A stretch of 55,415 nucleotides of DNA from Candidatus Methanoperedens sp. (GCA_026552975.1 JAPMTR010000079.1:1-55415), one strand, 5' to 3'. Counted from the stretch's first letter, positions 16,624 through 26,539 are shown. Numbers and translations: made by a program. Notes: generated from the letters alone by a model not told the origin.

Positions 16624-18195
16624 TTGAAGATACTTGTAAGTGACCCTATATCCGATCAGGGTGTTGAAATATTAAAGAAAGAATTTAATGTTGACATTTC
16701 GACCGGTCTTAAGCCTGAAGAACTGATCAATAAGATCGGGAATTACGAAGCGCTCATCGTAAGAAGCGAGACCCAGGTAACAAAAGAGGTCATAGCTGCC
16801 GGTAAAAAATTAAAAATCATAGGCCGTGCAGGGGTCGGGGTTGATAATATTGACGTAACTGCGGCCACAGAGAGGGGAATAATTGTTGTCAATGCCCCCG
16901 AGGGAAATACCATCTCAGCGGCAGAGCATACCATAGCTATGATGATGGCGATGTCAAGGAACATCCCCCAGGCGAACGCATCATTAAAAGGGAAGAAATG
17001 GGACCGGAAAAAATTCATGGGCGTTGAGGTCAGGGGAAAAATACTCGGTGTAATCGGGCTTGGAAGGATCGGGGGAGAAGTTGCAAAAAGGGCGCAGGGG
17101 ATGGAAATGGATATTCTCGCTTATGACCCCTTCATTTCTCCTGAGAGGGCAAAAGAGCTGGGCATTGAGCTTACTACAGTAATAGATATTGTCAAAAGGG
17201 CAGATTATATTACCGTGCATACCCCACTTACAAAAGAGACTAAAGACCTTATTAATACAAAAGAATTCGCGGTCATGAAAAAAGGTGCCAGGGTCATCAA
17301 CTGTGCAAGAGGCGGCATCATAAATGAAGAGGCACTTGCAAAAGCAGTAAAAGATGGTATCGTAGACGGTGCTGCTATTGATGTCTTTGTCAAAGAACCG
17401 CCGTTTGACAGCCCTCTTATTGATCTTGACGCTGTTATTATGACCCCCCATCTTGGCGCCTCAACAGAAGAAGCCCAGATCAATGTGGCAATCTCAGTTG
17501 CTGAGCAGATAGTGAATTCCCTGAAAGGGCAACCTGTGAAGAACGCTATCAATATGCCTTATATCAAACCTGATGCAATGCAGGTACTTGAACCATATTT
17601 CCCCCTTGCTGAAAAGATCGGAAAATTGTGTATGCACCTGATCGGTAGCAATTATGAAAAAGTAGAGATATCATATTGCGGTGAGATCTCAGAACATAAT
17701 GTCGCCCCTCTAACACTTGCTGTATTAAAAGGATTGCTTGAACCTGTATTGGGCCCAGGCGTAAATTATGTGAATGCGCCAACAATAGCTAAAGAGCGAA
17801 AGATCAAGGTAATTGAGAGTAAATCAAAGACGAACCAGGGCTATTCCAGCCAGATAGCAGTGAAACTGACAAAGAAAGGCGAAGAAAAGATCGTAAGCGG
17901 AACCATTGTTGGAAAAGAGCCGCGTATAGTGCAGATAGATGAATATCGCATTGATGTAGTTCCATCAAAATTCATGATCATGGCAAAACATCGTGATCAC
18001 CCCAACATTATAGGACCATGCTGCATGATACTGGGAAAGAACAAAGTCAATATAGCAGGGATGCAGGTAGGCCGCATCATTGCAGGCGGTGAAGCCATAA
18101 TGGTGCTCAATATCGATAGCGAAGTGGAGGAAGGTATACTTGATGAGATTAGAGCTGTTGATGGGATTATCGATGCAAAGCTTGTGATATTATGA
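16624..18195 (+). CDS. serA: D-3-phosphoglycerate dehydrogenase (long form)
   Basis: The protein has 523 residues and catalyses the first step of serine synthesis. The substrate domain starts KILVSDPISDQGVEIL. The NAD-binding domain has LGVIGLGRIGGEVAKRA. The catalytic Arg/Glu/His set appears in NCARGGIINEEAL and MTPHLGASTEEAQ. An intervening ASB domain precedes a C-terminal ACT domain (about 450-523, IIGPCCMILGKNKVNIAGMQVG) for serine feedback. I place the start at TTG 16624, four bases after GGTGAT (16614-16619). A TTG at 16612 overlaps that ribosome-binding site. The stop overlaps the small membrane gene by 4 bases. Confidence 0.93.
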   Translation: MKILVSDPISDQGVEILKKEFNVDISTGLKPEELINKIGNYEALIVRSETQVTKEVIAAGKKLKIIGRAGVGVDNIDVTAATERGIIVVNAPEGNTISAAEHTIAMMMAMSRNIPQANASLKGKKWDRKKFMGVEVRGKILGVIGLGRIGGEVAKRAQGMEMDILAYDPFISPERAKELGIELTTVIDIVKRADYITVHTPLTKETKDLINTKEFAVMKKGARVINCARGGIINEEALAKAVKDGIVDGAAIDVFVKEPPFDSPLIDLDAVIMTPHLGASTEEAQINVAISVAEQIVNSLKGQPVKNAINMPYIKPDAMQVLEPYFPLAEKIGKLCMHLIGSNYEKVEISYCGEISEHNVAPLTLAVLKGLLEPVLGPGVNYVNAPTIAKERKIKVIESKSKTNQGYSSQIAVKLTKKGEEKIVSGTIVGKEPRIVQIDEYRIDVVPSKFMIMAKHRDHPNIIGPCCMILGKNKVNIAGMQVGRIIAGGEAIMVLNIDSEVEEGILDEIRAVDGIIDAKLVIL

Positions 18196-18377
18196 ATAAG
18201 AGATCGCGTGAGATAGCAATATCCATTGGTTCGGTAATCCTCTTTGTCAGTTTGATAGCCATTTCAAAATATACTCTTGGGACTTTGGCAGGGTTTGGTT
18301 ATGCAGGTTCCCTGCTGGTCTTTATCGTAATTATGGGATTGGCCGGTCTTAATCTTGCAGAAATTCCTGACAAATAG
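18192..18377 (+). CDS. Small two-helix membrane protein coupled to serA
   Basis: The protein has 61 residues. Two hydrophobic helices (about 8-25 and 35-55) are joined by a short Gly-rich turn, with a basic N-terminus and a charged C-terminal tail. The ATG overlaps the serA stop (ATGA at 18192-18195), which makes it a real, translationally coupled gene. Function unknown; a link to serine metabolism is suggested only by position. Confidence 0.7.
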   Translation: MNKRSREIAISIGSVILFVSLIAISKYTLGTLAGFGYAGSLLVFIVIMGLAGLNLAEIPDK

Positions 18378-18410
18378 AATTTTTAGAACCATAAAACAAT
18401 TTCAATCACA

Positions 18411-18986
18411 ATGGTAAAGATCATCGTTATCAACAATTATGGCCAGACATGCCACCTGATCCATCGAGCAGTCCGTGACCTCGACCAGGAGGTTGAACTG
18501 ATGAAAAATACTGCTTCAATTGCCGAAATATTAGAAAAAGAACCTGATGGGCTCATACTCAGTGGTGGTCCGACACTTGAGCGGGCGGGAAATTGTAGCA
18601 CGTATGTCATGGAGATCGACCTGCCCATCCTGGGTATATGCCTTGGCCATCAGGTGATGGCACGAACATATGGGGGCGCAGTCCGAACTGGTTCTGCCGG
18701 AGGATATGCGGCAGTTAGTATCGAAATACTTGAAGAGAATGATATCTTAAAAGGGATCGGTCCTGTCACAAAAGTCTGGGCATCCCATGCCGATGAAGTA
18801 TCTAAGCTTCCATCGGATTTCATGAAACTTGCCCGCTCAAATGTCTGCGAAGTTGAAGCCATGAAACACAGGAAAAAGCCATTATACGGTGTCCAATGGC
18901 ATCCTGAAGTATCCCATACTGAAAAGGGAAATGATCTTCTCATGAACTTTTTTCGGGTATGCGAGACCTATCAGCCAATAACATGA
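18411..18986 (+). CDS. guaAA: GMP synthase glutaminase subunit
   Basis: The protein has 191 residues. It is a stand-alone class I glutamine amidotransferase, as in archaea, which supplies ammonia to the separate ATP-pyrophosphatase subunit (not in this window) to turn XMP into GMP. The nucleophile Cys is in [11 protein letters not shown] and the catalytic His/Glu are in [11 protein letters not shown]. The start [16 protein letters not shown] is typical. Its last 47 bases overlap the end of the minus-strand MFS gene. Confidence 0.92.
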   Translation: MVKIIVINNYGQTCHLIHRAVRDLDQEVELMKNTASIAEILEKEPDGLILSGGPTLERAGNCSTYVMEIDLPILGICLGHQVMARTYGGAVRTGSAGGYAAVSIEILEENDILKGIGPVTKVWASHADEVSKLPSDFMKLARSNVCEVEAMKHRKKPLYGVQWHPEVSHTEKGNDLLMNFFRVCETYQPIT

Positions 18987-20025
18987 CCACATAGCCAATC
19001 AACGCAAAAAAAGCCCCTGACGCAAGGACTGCATGGAAACCATACTTTTCAAAGATAATGCCTCCAATGAGAGAACCTAAAATAGATGCAAATGCTATTG
19101 AAGAGTTAAGAAGCCCAGCAGCCGCTCCCTTTTCATCATTGTTTTTTAATAATTCATTCGTTGAACCTACAAATAGGAATGAATAAGAGAAAGCTATCAG
19201 GGCAAGACCCAGAATAGCCTGGTAATATATTGTTAAAGGTATCAATACCAGGAAAGCCACCACAGAAAGCATATCTCCGGTATGGATGAGGAAACTGTTT
19301 TTAAACCTGTCAAGACGCCTCATTATAAAAAATTGAAGCGAAGGATTCAACATATAGATTATCCCGATCCAGAATTTATTGGCTCCAAGGCCTGCGAGAT
19401 ATAATGGGAATATCAACCAAACTCCATTAGCTCCGATCTGGCGCAGGAAAAATCCAAAATAGATATTCCAATTCTTTTTTAGGAGTTCAAGTGAAAAAAA
19501 ATCCGTCTTTTTCCTGGTACCAGCCTCAGTTTGAGGAAGCGTTAATGTTAAAAGGAACGATAGTGCAAATAAAAGAGAAGCAACTGCGAATATCTCCCAG
19601 ATCACTGCTATTACACCTGCCAGAAGATTTCCAAGCGCCCAGCCAAGTGGCATGAATGAACTGAATTTCCCGATACTGCGCTTCAAATTGTAAACATATA
19701 GCATCAGGACAGCCGGGTAGATCCCTGCGCTAAAACCTGCCATGGCGCGAAATATCGCGAGGCTGACCGGATCATAAGCGTACATCTGTATAAAGAAGGT
19801 TATAGATGAACTTAAGAATCCTGCATAAAGAAGTGTCTTTGGCGGATAATTGTCCGATGCCCTGCTGAAAATGTATGTTGAAAGAAAAAGTGCTGCGCCA
19901 TAACATGCCCCTATTATCCCGATCTGGGTTCCGCTTGCGTGTAATTCAGTTGCAAAGATAGGGATAAAAAGATTAGACATCATTATTGAGGAATTAATAA
20001 GAAGTTGTATGGCGTTAAGTCTCAT
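18940..20025 (-). CDS. MFS transporter
   Basis: The protein has 361 residues with about 11-12 membrane helices in two halves, short for the major facilitator family. After the second helix lies an [10 protein letters not shown] loop that fits a degenerate MFS motif A. The substrate is not predictable. The gene is convergent with guaAA and shares its final 47 bases in antisense. Its start faces rfcL with a 74-bp divergent promoter region. Confidence 0.75.
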   Translation of the reverse strand: MRLNAIQLLINSSIMMSNLFIPIFATELHASGTQIGIIGACYGAALFLSTYIFSRASDNYPPKTLLYAGFLSSSITFFIQMYAYDPVSLAIFRAMAGFSAGIYPAVLMLYVYNLKRSIGKFSSFMPLGWALGNLLAGVIAVIWEIFAVASLLFALSFLLTLTLPQTEAGTRKKTDFFSLELLKKNWNIYFGFFLRQIGANGVWLIFPLYLAGLGANKFWIGIIYMLNPSLQFFIMRRLDRFKNSFLIHTGDMLSVVAFLVLIPLTIYYQAILGLALIAFSYSFLFVGSTNELLKNNDEKGAAAGLLNSSIAFASILGSLIGGIIFEKYGFHAVLASGAFFALIGYVVMLLADRSRIPEKSS

Positions 20026-20099
20026 ATCGATCTCATATAAGTCGCATTCAGATGAAAAGATATCTATTTAAGCAGTATAAGGTGAACTAAAGGTGGATC

Positions 20100-21545
20100 A
20101 TGAGCCTTGATTGGACTGAAAAATATCGCCCACAAACATTATCAGCGGTAGTGGGGCATAATAAAGCTGTAGAGGAGCTAAAAGCCTGGGCTGTGACATG
20201 GCTGCAGGGGATCCCTGATAACCGGGCAGTCGTCCTTTATGGAAAAGCAGGAATAGGAAAAACCACAACAGCTCACGCTCTTGCACGGGAAATGGGATGG
20301 GAGGTCATCGAGTTGAACGCAAGTGACCAGCGTACTGCGGATGTCATTGAAAAGGTTGTGGGTTCTGCTTCCCGGATGGGAAACCTCCAGGGGAGCAAAA
20401 CAAAACGACTTATAATTATGGATGAAGCGGATAATATCCACGGCACCTCAGACCGGGGAGGAGAACGGGCGATCGTAGAACTCATAAAAAAGACGAACCA
20501 TCCCATAATCCTGATCGCGAATGAACTATATGATATGTCTGCGGGTCTGCGGACAGCCTGCAAACCAGTCCAGTTCAATTCCGTTATGTCGCGTTCCATG
20601 ATACCGGCCCTGAAGAAGATCGTTGAAGTTGAAGGAATAAAATGTGAACTGGGAGTTCTTGAAAAGATCGCGGAAAATGCCAACGGTGACCTTAGAAGCG
20701 CTATTAATGACCTGCAGGCGATCGCACAGGGAAAAAATACGCTCAAGATCGATGATATCGTTACGGGTGCCAGGGATAATAAGGAGAATATCTTCAAAGT
20801 ACTTGTAAAGATCCTGAAAGGCACAAATATACGCGAGGCGCATGAAGCAACATTCCATCTTGATGAGAACCCGGACGACCTGATACAATGGATGGATGAG
20901 AATCTACCTCTTGAATTTACCTCGCCGGATGATCTTTCCAGGGGATATTATTATCTTGGAAGAGCTTCTGTGTTCTTAGGAAGGGTGCGAAGAAGGCAAA
21001 ATTACAACATGTGGAGATATGCCAGCGTCCTTATGACAGCAGGTGTCATAGTTGCAAGATCGCATCGTTATAGCGGATTCGTAAAATACCAGCCACCTTC
21101 ATTATGGAGAAAGCTCGGGCAGACAAAGGGAATGAGGCATGTCCGGGATTCCACAGCAAAGAAGATCGGGACATACTGTCATGTTTCCATGAGTTTTACG
21201 CGTTCACAGCTGTTCCCATTTTTCAGGCTCCTCATCACAAATGATAAATATGCATCAAATATCACTGCAGCTCTTGGGTTTGAGCCTGAAGAGATAGCTT
21301 TTCTTCTGGAATCAAAATCCGTAACAAAAAAAGTGCAAAAGATATATGAACAAGCCCAATCTTTGAAAGAGGCAGAAATAGAAAGTGATGTTGAACTTTT
21401 CGGGGGTTTTGGGGGCGCTGATAAAAAGACTTTAACTCTTGAACCTGAAAAGAATGTAATAGATAAGAAAATTAATGAGGTAAAAAAACCTGAGATTCCT
21501 GTTAAGAAAGAGGGTAAATCCCAGAGTTCCCTTTTTGATTTTTAA
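20100..21545 (+). CDS. rfcL: Replication factor C large subunit
   Basis: The protein has 481 residues and is part of the clamp loader that opens PCNA. Walker A is GKAGIGKTT (48-56) and Walker B is IIMDEAD (107-113). The N-terminus WTEKYRPQTLSAVVGH is the RFC box of the large subunit. An archaeal RFC-L C-terminal domain follows, then a charged Lys/Glu linker and a terminal PCNA-interacting peptide, QSSLFDF (last seven residues). The small subunit is not in this window. Confidence 0.95.
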   Translation: MSLDWTEKYRPQTLSAVVGHNKAVEELKAWAVTWLQGIPDNRAVVLYGKAGIGKTTTAHALAREMGWEVIELNASDQRTADVIEKVVGSASRMGNLQGSKTKRLIIMDEADNIHGTSDRGGERAIVELIKKTNHPIILIANELYDMSAGLRTACKPVQFNSVMSRSMIPALKKIVEVEGIKCELGVLEKIAENANGDLRSAINDLQAIAQGKNTLKIDDIVTGARDNKENIFKVLVKILKGTNIREAHEATFHLDENPDDLIQWMDENLPLEFTSPDDLSRGYYYLGRASVFLGRVRRRQNYNMWRYASVLMTAGVIVARSHRYSGFVKYQPPSLWRKLGQTKGMRHVRDSTAKKIGTYCHVSMSFTRSQLFPFFRLLITNDKYASNITAALGFEPEEIAFLLESKSVTKKVQKIYEQAQSLKEAEIESDVELFGGFGGADKKTLTLEPEKNVIDKKINEVKKPEIPVKKEGKSQSSLFDF

Positions 21546-21551
21546 TGATAA

Positions 21552-21776
21552 CTATTCTTTCTTTATTAATCTCTCTTTGATGAAATAGATACAGACAGCA
21601 AGCACTGACACTGCAAATAGCGCATCATATACAGGCTTATATTTGTAATCAATGAAAGTTCCTATCATCATATCTATTGAATAATACAATTTAAAGATCG
21701 CCAGCACTGCAAATAACATCGCGATCAGGAATACTCCCAGATAAAAATATTCCTCGATCTTTTCCCTATTGACCAT
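21552..21776 (-). CDS. Small two-helix membrane protein
   Basis: The protein has 74 residues with a charged N-terminus (VNREKIEEY), helices about 11-31 and 47-64, and a basic tail. It starts one base after the stop of the PGF-CTERM surface protein gene, so the two form an operon. Function unknown; possibly an accessory to export or processing of its neighbour. Confidence 0.6.
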   Translation of the reverse strand: MVNREKIEEYFYLGVFLIAMLFAVLAIFKLYYSIDMMIGTFIDYKYKPVYDALFAVSVLAVCIYFIKERLIKKE

Positions 21777-21777
21777 A

Positions 21778-22785
21778 TTATAACCTCCTTCTTACCAGGA
21801 ATACTACAATTAAAGCTGATATCGCTGCAAATATTTCAAATCCAGGCTCCTGCGGCACAGCCATTTTATTTCCGTAATTATCATATGCAGTAGGTGTATT
21901 CATGATCTGTGGAATTGATCCACTTTCTCTCACGAACTTTGATACCTCAAGATTCATCTTCTTATCGACACTTTCTTTTGGAACTGTCTTTGTTGGAGCA
22001 AGAAGGACTGGCTTTTCCCATGTATTTACGAGTGTCTCCCCACGCCATAGCTCCACGACCACCATATAATTATATTCATCAGGAACAACGAGTTGCACAG
22101 TTTTTATAGATGTGGTCTCATTCAGGATCACACCTGTTTCAGTATCTGTCTTATCTGCGATCAGGTTTGAGTTCGCTTCCCTTGCCTTTACTATCAATTT
22201 CAGATCATCAGAAGCTTCGGGGCCTTTATTTTCAAGATAGATATCGGATTTTATCGAAACTTTCCCGGCTGAAACTCCCCCTACAGTAAAATCAATATTG
22301 TTCAAAGTCACACCACTTCTCTTTGACTCCGGGGTCATTGCATTCAATCCCTGGATATTTACAGCGCCACTATCCCGGATGCTCCCATTGTCAAACAGAA
22401 GAATGTTCAGTTCATACCCACCGTTTCTCTCAACAATTAGATTCGTGGAGACAGAAAGCGTTTTCTCAATATCCGATTCTGTTTCAGGTATCGAGGTGGA
22501 AACCTGTGTCTCAAGAAGTTTTGTTACGCTATTTATAGCCCGTATCAGCATTGTAGCATTCTGGGTCCGTGCCCCGGCATGGTTTACGTATGCGGTCACA
22601 TTCACCTCGATCCTGGATGATGTAACTTCCACTGGCTTTACATCCACATCCCGGATTGTCAGCGAAGACGGAGGGAGCCATTTTGGAGGCTCTTTCTGAA
22701 GAACATCTTTATTGAGCGCGATCATGGCAAAAGATATGACTAATACAGATGCCAATATAATGGTAAGAAGATACACCGGTTTCAT
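21778..22785 (-). CDS. Secreted surface protein with PGF-CTERM sorting signal
   Basis: The protein has about 335 residues. The N-terminal hydrophobic helix (about 3-22) is a signal segment. The exported region is rich in beta-strands, with two or more Ig-like or CARDB-like stretches (VDVKPVEVTSSRIEVNVTAYV; GKVSIKSDIYLENKGPEASDDLKL). The C-terminus is Pro-Gly-Phe, a hydrophobic helix, then RRRL: the PGF-CTERM signal used by archaeosortase A for lipid attachment. I prefer the ATG at 22785 over 22809 because it begins directly at the signal peptide (MKPVYLL). Specific function unknown. Confidence 0.75.
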   Translation of the reverse strand: MKPVYLLTIILASVLVISFAMIALNKDVLQKEPPKWLPPSSLTIRDVDVKPVEVTSSRIEVNVTAYVNHAGARTQNATMLIRAINSVTKLLETQVSTSIPETESDIEKTLSVSTNLIVERNGGYELNILLFDNGSIRDSGAVNIQGLNAMTPESKRSGVTLNNIDFTVGGVSAGKVSIKSDIYLENKGPEASDDLKLIVKAREANSNLIADKTDTETGVILNETTSIKTVQLVVPDEYNYMVVVELWRGETLVNTWEKPVLLAPTKTVPKESVDKKMNLEVSKFVRESGSIPQIMNTPTAYDNYGNKMAVPQEPGFEIFAAISALIVVFLVRRRL

Positions 22786-22875
22786 AATCCCGATTGTATA
22801 ATAAATCACTATAGTAATAAAAGTTGCGGAAGCTTTCCAAAGCTTTTTATCTACATACCATGTCTTTTGGGGGCT

Positions 22876-23508
22876 ATGAGAGCTGTCATCCCATTTAAGA
22901 AAAGCAATGCAAAATCAAGGTTGAGCACATTGCTTTGCGAAAGTGAACGGGAGGATCTTGCTATGTCAATGCTTACAGACGTGGCGGGTACGCTTGCAGG
23001 TTCTGGATGTTTTGACGTTGTCGATATTTTATCCACATCCCCGGTCTATATTGAAAATACCAATATCGTTTTAACTGAAATGGGTTTGAACGAAGCCCTG
23101 AATGAATATCTCAGACAAATGTCATCCCATAACATAAATGAGCCGGTTCTAATAATTATGGCGGACATTCCCCTCGTTTCAAAAAAAAATATACAGGATA
23201 TCGTCTCGTCCAGGGCCGATATCGTTATCGCCCCTGGAAGAATGGGCGGTACAAATACTATATTTATCCGAAAACCGCAAAGTTTCCATGTGGATTATTA
23301 CGGCCCAAGTTTTCTTAAGCACCTTGCGATCGCAAAGAACCTTAATGTAGAGGTTTTTGATTCTTTTAACCTGAGTACTGACATAGATGAAGTAAGTGAT
23401 CTGGCTGAGATCCTTATTCATGGAAAAGGGTATTCTAAGGTCTATCTTGAAAGAATTGGAATCAGTCTCCTTGCCAGAAAAGGTCGTGTTGGAGTGGAAA
23501 GACTTTGA
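22876..23508 (+). CDS. cofC: 2-phospho-L-lactate guanylyltransferase
   Basis: The protein has 210 residues. It is the nucleotidyltransferase that activates 2-phospholactate (or phosphoenolpyruvate) with GTP in coenzyme F420 synthesis. The start MRAVIPFKKSNAKSRLSTLL is the family signature for nucleotide binding. LIIMADIPLVS holds the metal-binding Asp, and APGRMGGTNTIFI is conserved. I chose ATG 22876 over an in-frame TTG at 22867 because the protein normally begins MRAVIPFK. It precedes pdxS by 68 bases on the same strand. Confidence 0.9.
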   Translation: MRAVIPFKKSNAKSRLSTLLCESEREDLAMSMLTDVAGTLAGSGCFDVVDILSTSPVYIENTNIVLTEMGLNEALNEYLRQMSSHNINEPVLIIMADIPLVSKKNIQDIVSSRADIVIAPGRMGGTNTIFIRKPQSFHVDYYGPSFLKHLAIAKNLNVEVFDSFNLSTDIDEVSDLAEILIHGKGYSKVYLERIGISLLARKGRVGVERL

Positions 23509-23576
23509 TATACTTCCTGGCTTGTTTGTAAAAATGGCGTAAAGTATATCTTATATCATTAAGAAGGTTAGACGTT

Positions 23577-24473
23577 ATGCAACTTGAAAATCTCAGACAT
23601 GGCACTGAATTGTTAAAACGCGGTTTTGCGAAAATGCAAAAAGGCGGCGTAATTATGGATGTTACAACACCGGAAGAAGCACTTATAGCTGAACGGGCAG
23701 GCGCAGTGTCGGTAATGGCGCTCTTCCAGGTGCCTGCTGATATACGAAAAGCAGGTGGAGTTGCAAGAATGTCTGATCCAGAGGTTATTTCTGCGATAAT
23801 TGAAGCGGTCACAATACCGGTCATGGCAAAAGCAAGGATCGGGCATTTTGTGGAGGCTGAGATCCTTGAAGCGCTGGGTGTTGACATGGTGGATGAATCC
23901 GAAGTTCTAACTCCAGCCGATGAGATGTTCCACATTGACAAAACAAAATTCACAATTCCTTTCGTTTGCGGCGCGCGCGACCTTGGAGAAGCGCTAAGAA
24001 GGATCAATGAAGGCGCAGCAATGATACGCACAAAAGGCGAAGCTGGAACTGGAGACGTAAAAGAAGCCGTTCGACATATGCGAACGATAATGAGTGCGAT
24101 CCGTGAGCTGAAAGGGAAAAGCTCGGAGGAATTGATCCAGGTGGCGCGAAAGATCGAAGCGCCGATCGAGCTTGTAATAGAAACAGCCAGGCTTGAAAGG
24201 ATACCTGTGGTCAATTTTGCAGCCGGCGGAGTTGCAACTCCTGCTGATGCAGCTTTGATGATGCGTCTTGGAGCGGACGGGGTTTTCGTGGGTTCAGGGA
24301 TATTTAAGGCGCAAAATCCTGAAAAGATGGCAAATGCTATTGTGGAGGCTGTCAATAATTACGATAATCCGTCTAAACTTGCAGAGATCTCAAAAGGACT
24401 CGGAGGGGCTATGAAAGGGATCGATATCAGGAGTTTGAGCGAGAAAGAAGTGATTCAGGGAAGAGGATGGTAA
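23577..24473 (+). CDS. pdxS: Pyridoxal 5'-phosphate synthase subunit PdxS
   Basis: The protein has 298 residues, full length. With the PdxT glutaminase (not in window) it makes PLP from ribose 5-phosphate, glyceraldehyde 3-phosphate and ammonia. Family blocks seen: [50 protein letters not shown] with the catalytic Lys, and [15 protein letters not shown], followed by the phosphate-binding GEAGTGDV and [13 protein letters not shown]. Confidence 0.97.
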   Translation: MQLENLRHGTELLKRGFAKMQKGGVIMDVTTPEEALIAERAGAVSVMALFQVPADIRKAGGVARMSDPEVISAIIEAVTIPVMAKARIGHFVEAEILEALGVDMVDESEVLTPADEMFHIDKTKFTIPFVCGARDLGEALRRINEGAAMIRTKGEAGTGDVKEAVRHMRTIMSAIRELKGKSSEELIQVARKIEAPIELVIETARLERIPVVNFAAGGVATPADAALMMRLGADGVFVGSGIFKAQNPEKMANAIVEAVNNYDNPSKLAEISKGLGGAMKGIDIRSLSEKEVIQGRGW

Positions 24474-24526
24474 TTTAAATATTTTTATATCCTATGTTTA
24501 AGAAAATCAGTTCGAATTGAACACGG

Positions 24527-24575
24527 ATTGCGCGGATTTTCACGGATATGTGCTTATCCGTATTATCCGTGCAAT
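24527..24575. terminator. Long nested hairpin between pdxS and mfnD
   Basis: ATTGCGCGGAT (24527-24537) pairs with ATCCGTGCAAT (24565-24575) with one G-U pair. Inside it, ACGGATA and TATCCGT form a perfect 7-bp stem with loop TGTGCT. CGGAT-type words recur four times, so several foldings compete. It lies 53 bases after the pdxS stop and 60 bases before the next gene, and could act as a pdxS terminator or a dispersed palindromic repeat. Confidence 0.5.
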
Positions 24576-24634
24576 ACGCTTTCTATTTTGTGTATCTCTC
24601 TTGATATCATTAATATGTTCATTTAGGGGCCATA

Positions 24635-25531
24635 ATGAAAATCCTGATCGCGGAATACGCTGTCGGCGCAGGCATCGAAGAATACATGCTTGAAGGCAGG
24701 GCAATGCTTGTAACACTTGCCAGAAGTTTTGAGGCATGCGGTCATGAGGTAATATATCCTTCATCTGGTACAATAATTGACTCCGGGACTGCTGTGGATA
24801 CGGAGAGATTTGAGGATACACTGGTCCGATTATCGAAAAAGTGTGATGCAGGTCTTGTAATTGCTCCCGATGAACTCCTTGGCGACCTGACAAAGATCAT
24901 TGAAGAAAATACAACAAACCTTGGATGTCCATCAGATTCCGTGCGCCTGTGTGCGGATAAACTCAAAAGTTCCCTCGTGCTTGCTAAAGAAAATATTCCT
25001 GTTCCATTGACACAAGGAGAAGGGGCGTACAATGGCGATTTTGTGATCAAACCCAGATTTGGCTGTGCATCCGAAGGGATCCATAGAAGTAAGAAAGGGG
25101 TTTTGAAGGACGGTTTTATCGCGACTGAATTTATTAAAGGAGAACATCTGAGCGCAAGTGTAATTACTGGAAAAACGCAGCTTCTTCTCACAGTTAACAG
25201 GCAATCGATCAAAATTGACGATATAATATCTTATAATGGCGGAATGGTTCCATATATATGTGACCGGGAAGAGGAAATCGCTGATATCGCAAAAAAAACT
25301 CTCAAAGTCCTTGGATGTCGAGGTTATGCAGGAGTGGATATAGTTCTTTCGGATAAGCCATATGTTGTGGATGTAAATCCAAGGCCGACAACATCACTTA
25401 TAGGGATAACAAGGGTTATGAAAGCGCAAATCGCTGATCTTATCCTCAGGTCATCATTCGGGGAATTACCTCAAAAAGTTGAAATAAGTGGGTGTTTCAC
25501 ATTTAAAAAAGATGAATTATTTGGGTTTTAG
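24635..25531 (+). CDS. mfnD: ATP-grasp ligase, probable tyramine-glutamate ligase
   Basis: The protein has 298 residues and belongs to the ATP-grasp family of COG1821 type. The N-terminus is MKILIAEYAVGAG. ATP-binding elements are FVIKPRFGCASEGIH and FIATEFIKGEHLSASV, and the catalytic metal site is VDIVLSDKPYVVDVNPRPT. MfnD joins gamma-glutamate to tyramine in methanofuran synthesis, and this is the expected family in methanogens. The substrate assignment is by family, not by a residue I can point to. Its last 15 bases overlap the convergent membrane gene. Confidence 0.72.
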   Translation: MKILIAEYAVGAGIEEYMLEGRAMLVTLARSFEACGHEVIYPSSGTIIDSGTAVDTERFEDTLVRLSKKCDAGLVIAPDELLGDLTKIIEENTTNLGCPSDSVRLCADKLKSSLVLAKENIPVPLTQGEGAYNGDFVIKPRFGCASEGIHRSKKGVLKDGFIATEFIKGEHLSASVITGKTQLLLTVNRQSIKIDDIISYNGGMVPYICDREEEIADIAKKTLKVLGCRGYAGVDIVLSDKPYVVDVNPRPTTSLIGITRVMKAQIADLILRSSFGELPQKVEISGCFTFKKDELFGF

Positions 25532-26539
25532 GAGAACCCAGAAGTAAAAGGCTCCCAGGATCGTATTGAACCAGTAGGATACGAGCCTGTAGAGAAGTGT
25601 GGCAAGAACTGCTATCTCCCATGGAGTTCCACCGTAATAGAAGAGAAGCGCCATTGTGCCATCCACTATCCCAAGACCACCGGGAAGAAAAAGAGGAAGC
25701 CAGCCGCTTATCATCGAAATTGTATACGAAATTATAAGAGTACTGATATGTATATTGTTCTCACCTATCGATAGGAATATCATGTATATTGAAAGAATAT
25801 CAAAGACCCAACCCAGATAGGAAAATAAAGCGGCTTTTGCAAGACCGAATCTATCCTGATGAATATTCCGGAGGCCTCCATGGAAGGAGTTAATGGATAT
25901 ATCAACTGCTGCTACATAAGATGAATGTTCAAATCCTTTCTTAATAAGCCCAATAAAAGGAGCCAGATAACGAATGGTTGAATGTATGAACGATGAAAGT
26001 TTATCTTTCCTCATATAGAAATATATTATAAGGCCAAACATCGAAAATGCAAGCCCTACAGAGAATATCAATCCAGCCATAGTCCATAAACCAAGTTCTA
26101 TTTTTGGATTTGAGAACATTAGCCACGCACCCAGCATTCCTATGGTTAAGAATGGGAACATATTGAGCATCCTGACTGATACGATCCCTGCAAAACATTC
26201 TGCTTTGTTCTTTCCGGTCTCTTTACCGAGGAACATAGCTTTTACAGGTTCGCCTGCGGTTCCAAATGATGGGGTTATATTATTGATGAATGTCCCTGCC
26301 ATGTAGAATTTGAATAATTTGTATAGGCTGATCTTTCCGGGAGTAAGGAGCCTCCATGAAAGGGTAAATGTTATAATATTTAATAGGTTGAATAGTAAAG
26401 CAAGAAAAAGGAATGATTTATTGGTATTACCAATCAAATCTATGAACTTTTGAAGTCCGATCTCATTTGTAAAAATCGCAAATATCAACGCACCTATCAG
26501 AATTACCGCCAGTATATTTCGATTTTTGAACCTTTCCAT
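25517..26539 (-). CDS. UPF0104/lysylphosphatidylglycerol synthase-type membrane protein
   Basis: The protein has 340 residues and about eight membrane helices. The family pattern is visible: TPSFGTAGEPVKAMFL in the first third, and GWLPLFLPGGLGIVDGTMALLF followed by LLYRLVSYW in the last third. Archaeal members lack the aminoacyl-transferase half of MprF and are thought to be flippase-like. The start ATG is 153 bases from the L1 start and divergent from it. Confidence 0.75.
   Translation of the reverse strand: MERFKNRNILAVILIGALIFAIFTNEIGLQKFIDLIGNTNKSFLFLALLFNLLNIITFTLSWRLLTPGKISLYKLFKFYMAGTFINNITPSFGTAGEPVKAMFLGKETGKNKAECFAGIVSVRMLNMFPFLTIGMLGAWLMFSNPKIELGLWTMAGLIFSVGLAFSMFGLIIYFYMRKDKLSSFIHSTIRYLAPFIGLIKKGFEHSSYVAAVDISINSFHGGLRNIHQDRFGLAKAALFSYLGWVFDILSIYMIFLSIGENNIHISTLIISYTISMISGWLPLFLPGGLGIVDGTMALLFYYGGTPWEIAVLATLLYRLVSYWFNTILGAFYFWVLLKPK

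Noticed and set aside
20273-20824. 183-codon minus-strand frame inside rfcL
   Set aside because: The RFC large subunit is complete on the plus strand, and the antisense frame has no domain.
23462-24355. 297-codon open frame antisense to pdxS
   Set aside because: PdxS on the plus strand has all family motifs. The antisense frame is rich in Ser/Ala/Ile without domains and mirrors the codon pattern of pdxS.
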